DNA of 6,422 nucleotides from Hyphomicrobiales bacterium (GTDB taxonomy: Bacteria; Pseudomonadota; Alphaproteobacteria; Rhizobiales; Beijerinckiaceae). The stretch spans positions 1 to 6,422 of the forward strand of contig JAQGKN010000612.1 of assembly GCA_028290085.1 (NCBI GenBank), written 5' to 3'. The position numbers and the translations under genes were made by a program. A model generated the notes under the pieces. That model did not search any database, had not been told where the DNA came from, and worked only from the letters and a program-made list of their open reading frames with translations. Below, piece after piece: positions 6,358 to 6,422 of the stretch (its first letter is position 1; the number at the start of each line of letters is the position of its first letter).

Positions 6358-6422
6358 TCATGCGCGTGCCTTGGCTGCGACCGCTGCTGCCAGTTTGCGT
6401 GCGACGCGATGCTGGGCGTGGC
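6358..6422 (-). CDS. ruvC: RuvC, C-terminal end only
   Basis: Only 20 complete codons and the TGA stop (6360-6358) are inside the window. They read H-A-Q-H-R-V-A-R-K-L followed by an Ala/Lys/Arg-rich tail. This matches the usual end of the RuvC Holliday-junction resolvase, where the last catalytic block (D-A-A-D-A-L-A...) runs into C-H-A-x-H-R. The catalytic residues are outside. The identification leans on gene order: ruvC normally precedes ruvA and ruvB on the same strand, as it would here if the MFS gene is an insertion. Another Ala-rich protein cannot be excluded. Confidence 0.7.
   Translation of the reverse strand, partial: HAQHRVARKLAAAVAAKARA

Noticed and set aside
1..6422. CRISPR array, tRNA, rRNA, transposase
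   Set aside because: No regularly spaced repeats, no RNA-gene landmarks and no transposase reading frame were seen on either strand.

Overview
The window looks like a GC-rich alphaproteobacterial chromosome, probably Hyphomicrobiales (Rhizobiales). I base this on the chain ruvC-ruvA-ruvB-ybgC-tolQ-tolR-tolA on one strand, on the TTAA-type boxes ahead of tolQ, and on the family flavour of RuvB and TolA. No genus can be named from the sequence alone.

Read along the minus strand (right to left), the layout starts with the last codons of ruvC (6358-6422). Then come an MFS transporter (5088-6308), ruvA (4439-5053), a vapB-vapC toxin-antitoxin pair (4156-4368 and 3773-4156), ruvB (2320-3360), ybgC (1920-2327, overlapping ruvB by 8 bases), a 208-base promoter-like gap, tolQ (976-1710), tolR (506-952) and the first 165 codons of tolA (1-495). 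The only gene on the plus strand is a brnA-type antitoxin gene (3402-3747), wedged between vapC and ruvB and broken by a single-base frameshift in a run of nine A.

Two housekeeping systems meet here. RuvA and RuvB (with RuvC) process Holliday junctions during recombinational repair. TolQ, TolR and TolA form the inner-membrane motor of the Tol-Pal envelope system, and YbgC is the small thioesterase usually encoded next to it. The accessory material sits inside the ruv cluster: an MFS gene between ruvC and ruvA, and toxin-antitoxin genes between ruvA and ruvB.

The most informative detail is a perfect 13-base direct repeat (3348-3360 and 3764-3776). It carries the ruvB start (codons M-T-D-K plus one base). 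The second copy overlaps the vapC stop codon and has its own ribosome binding site inside vapC. This suggests that vapC once ran straight into ruvB with an ATGA overlap, and that a segment of about 416 bases carrying brnA was later inserted, duplicating the ruvB start.
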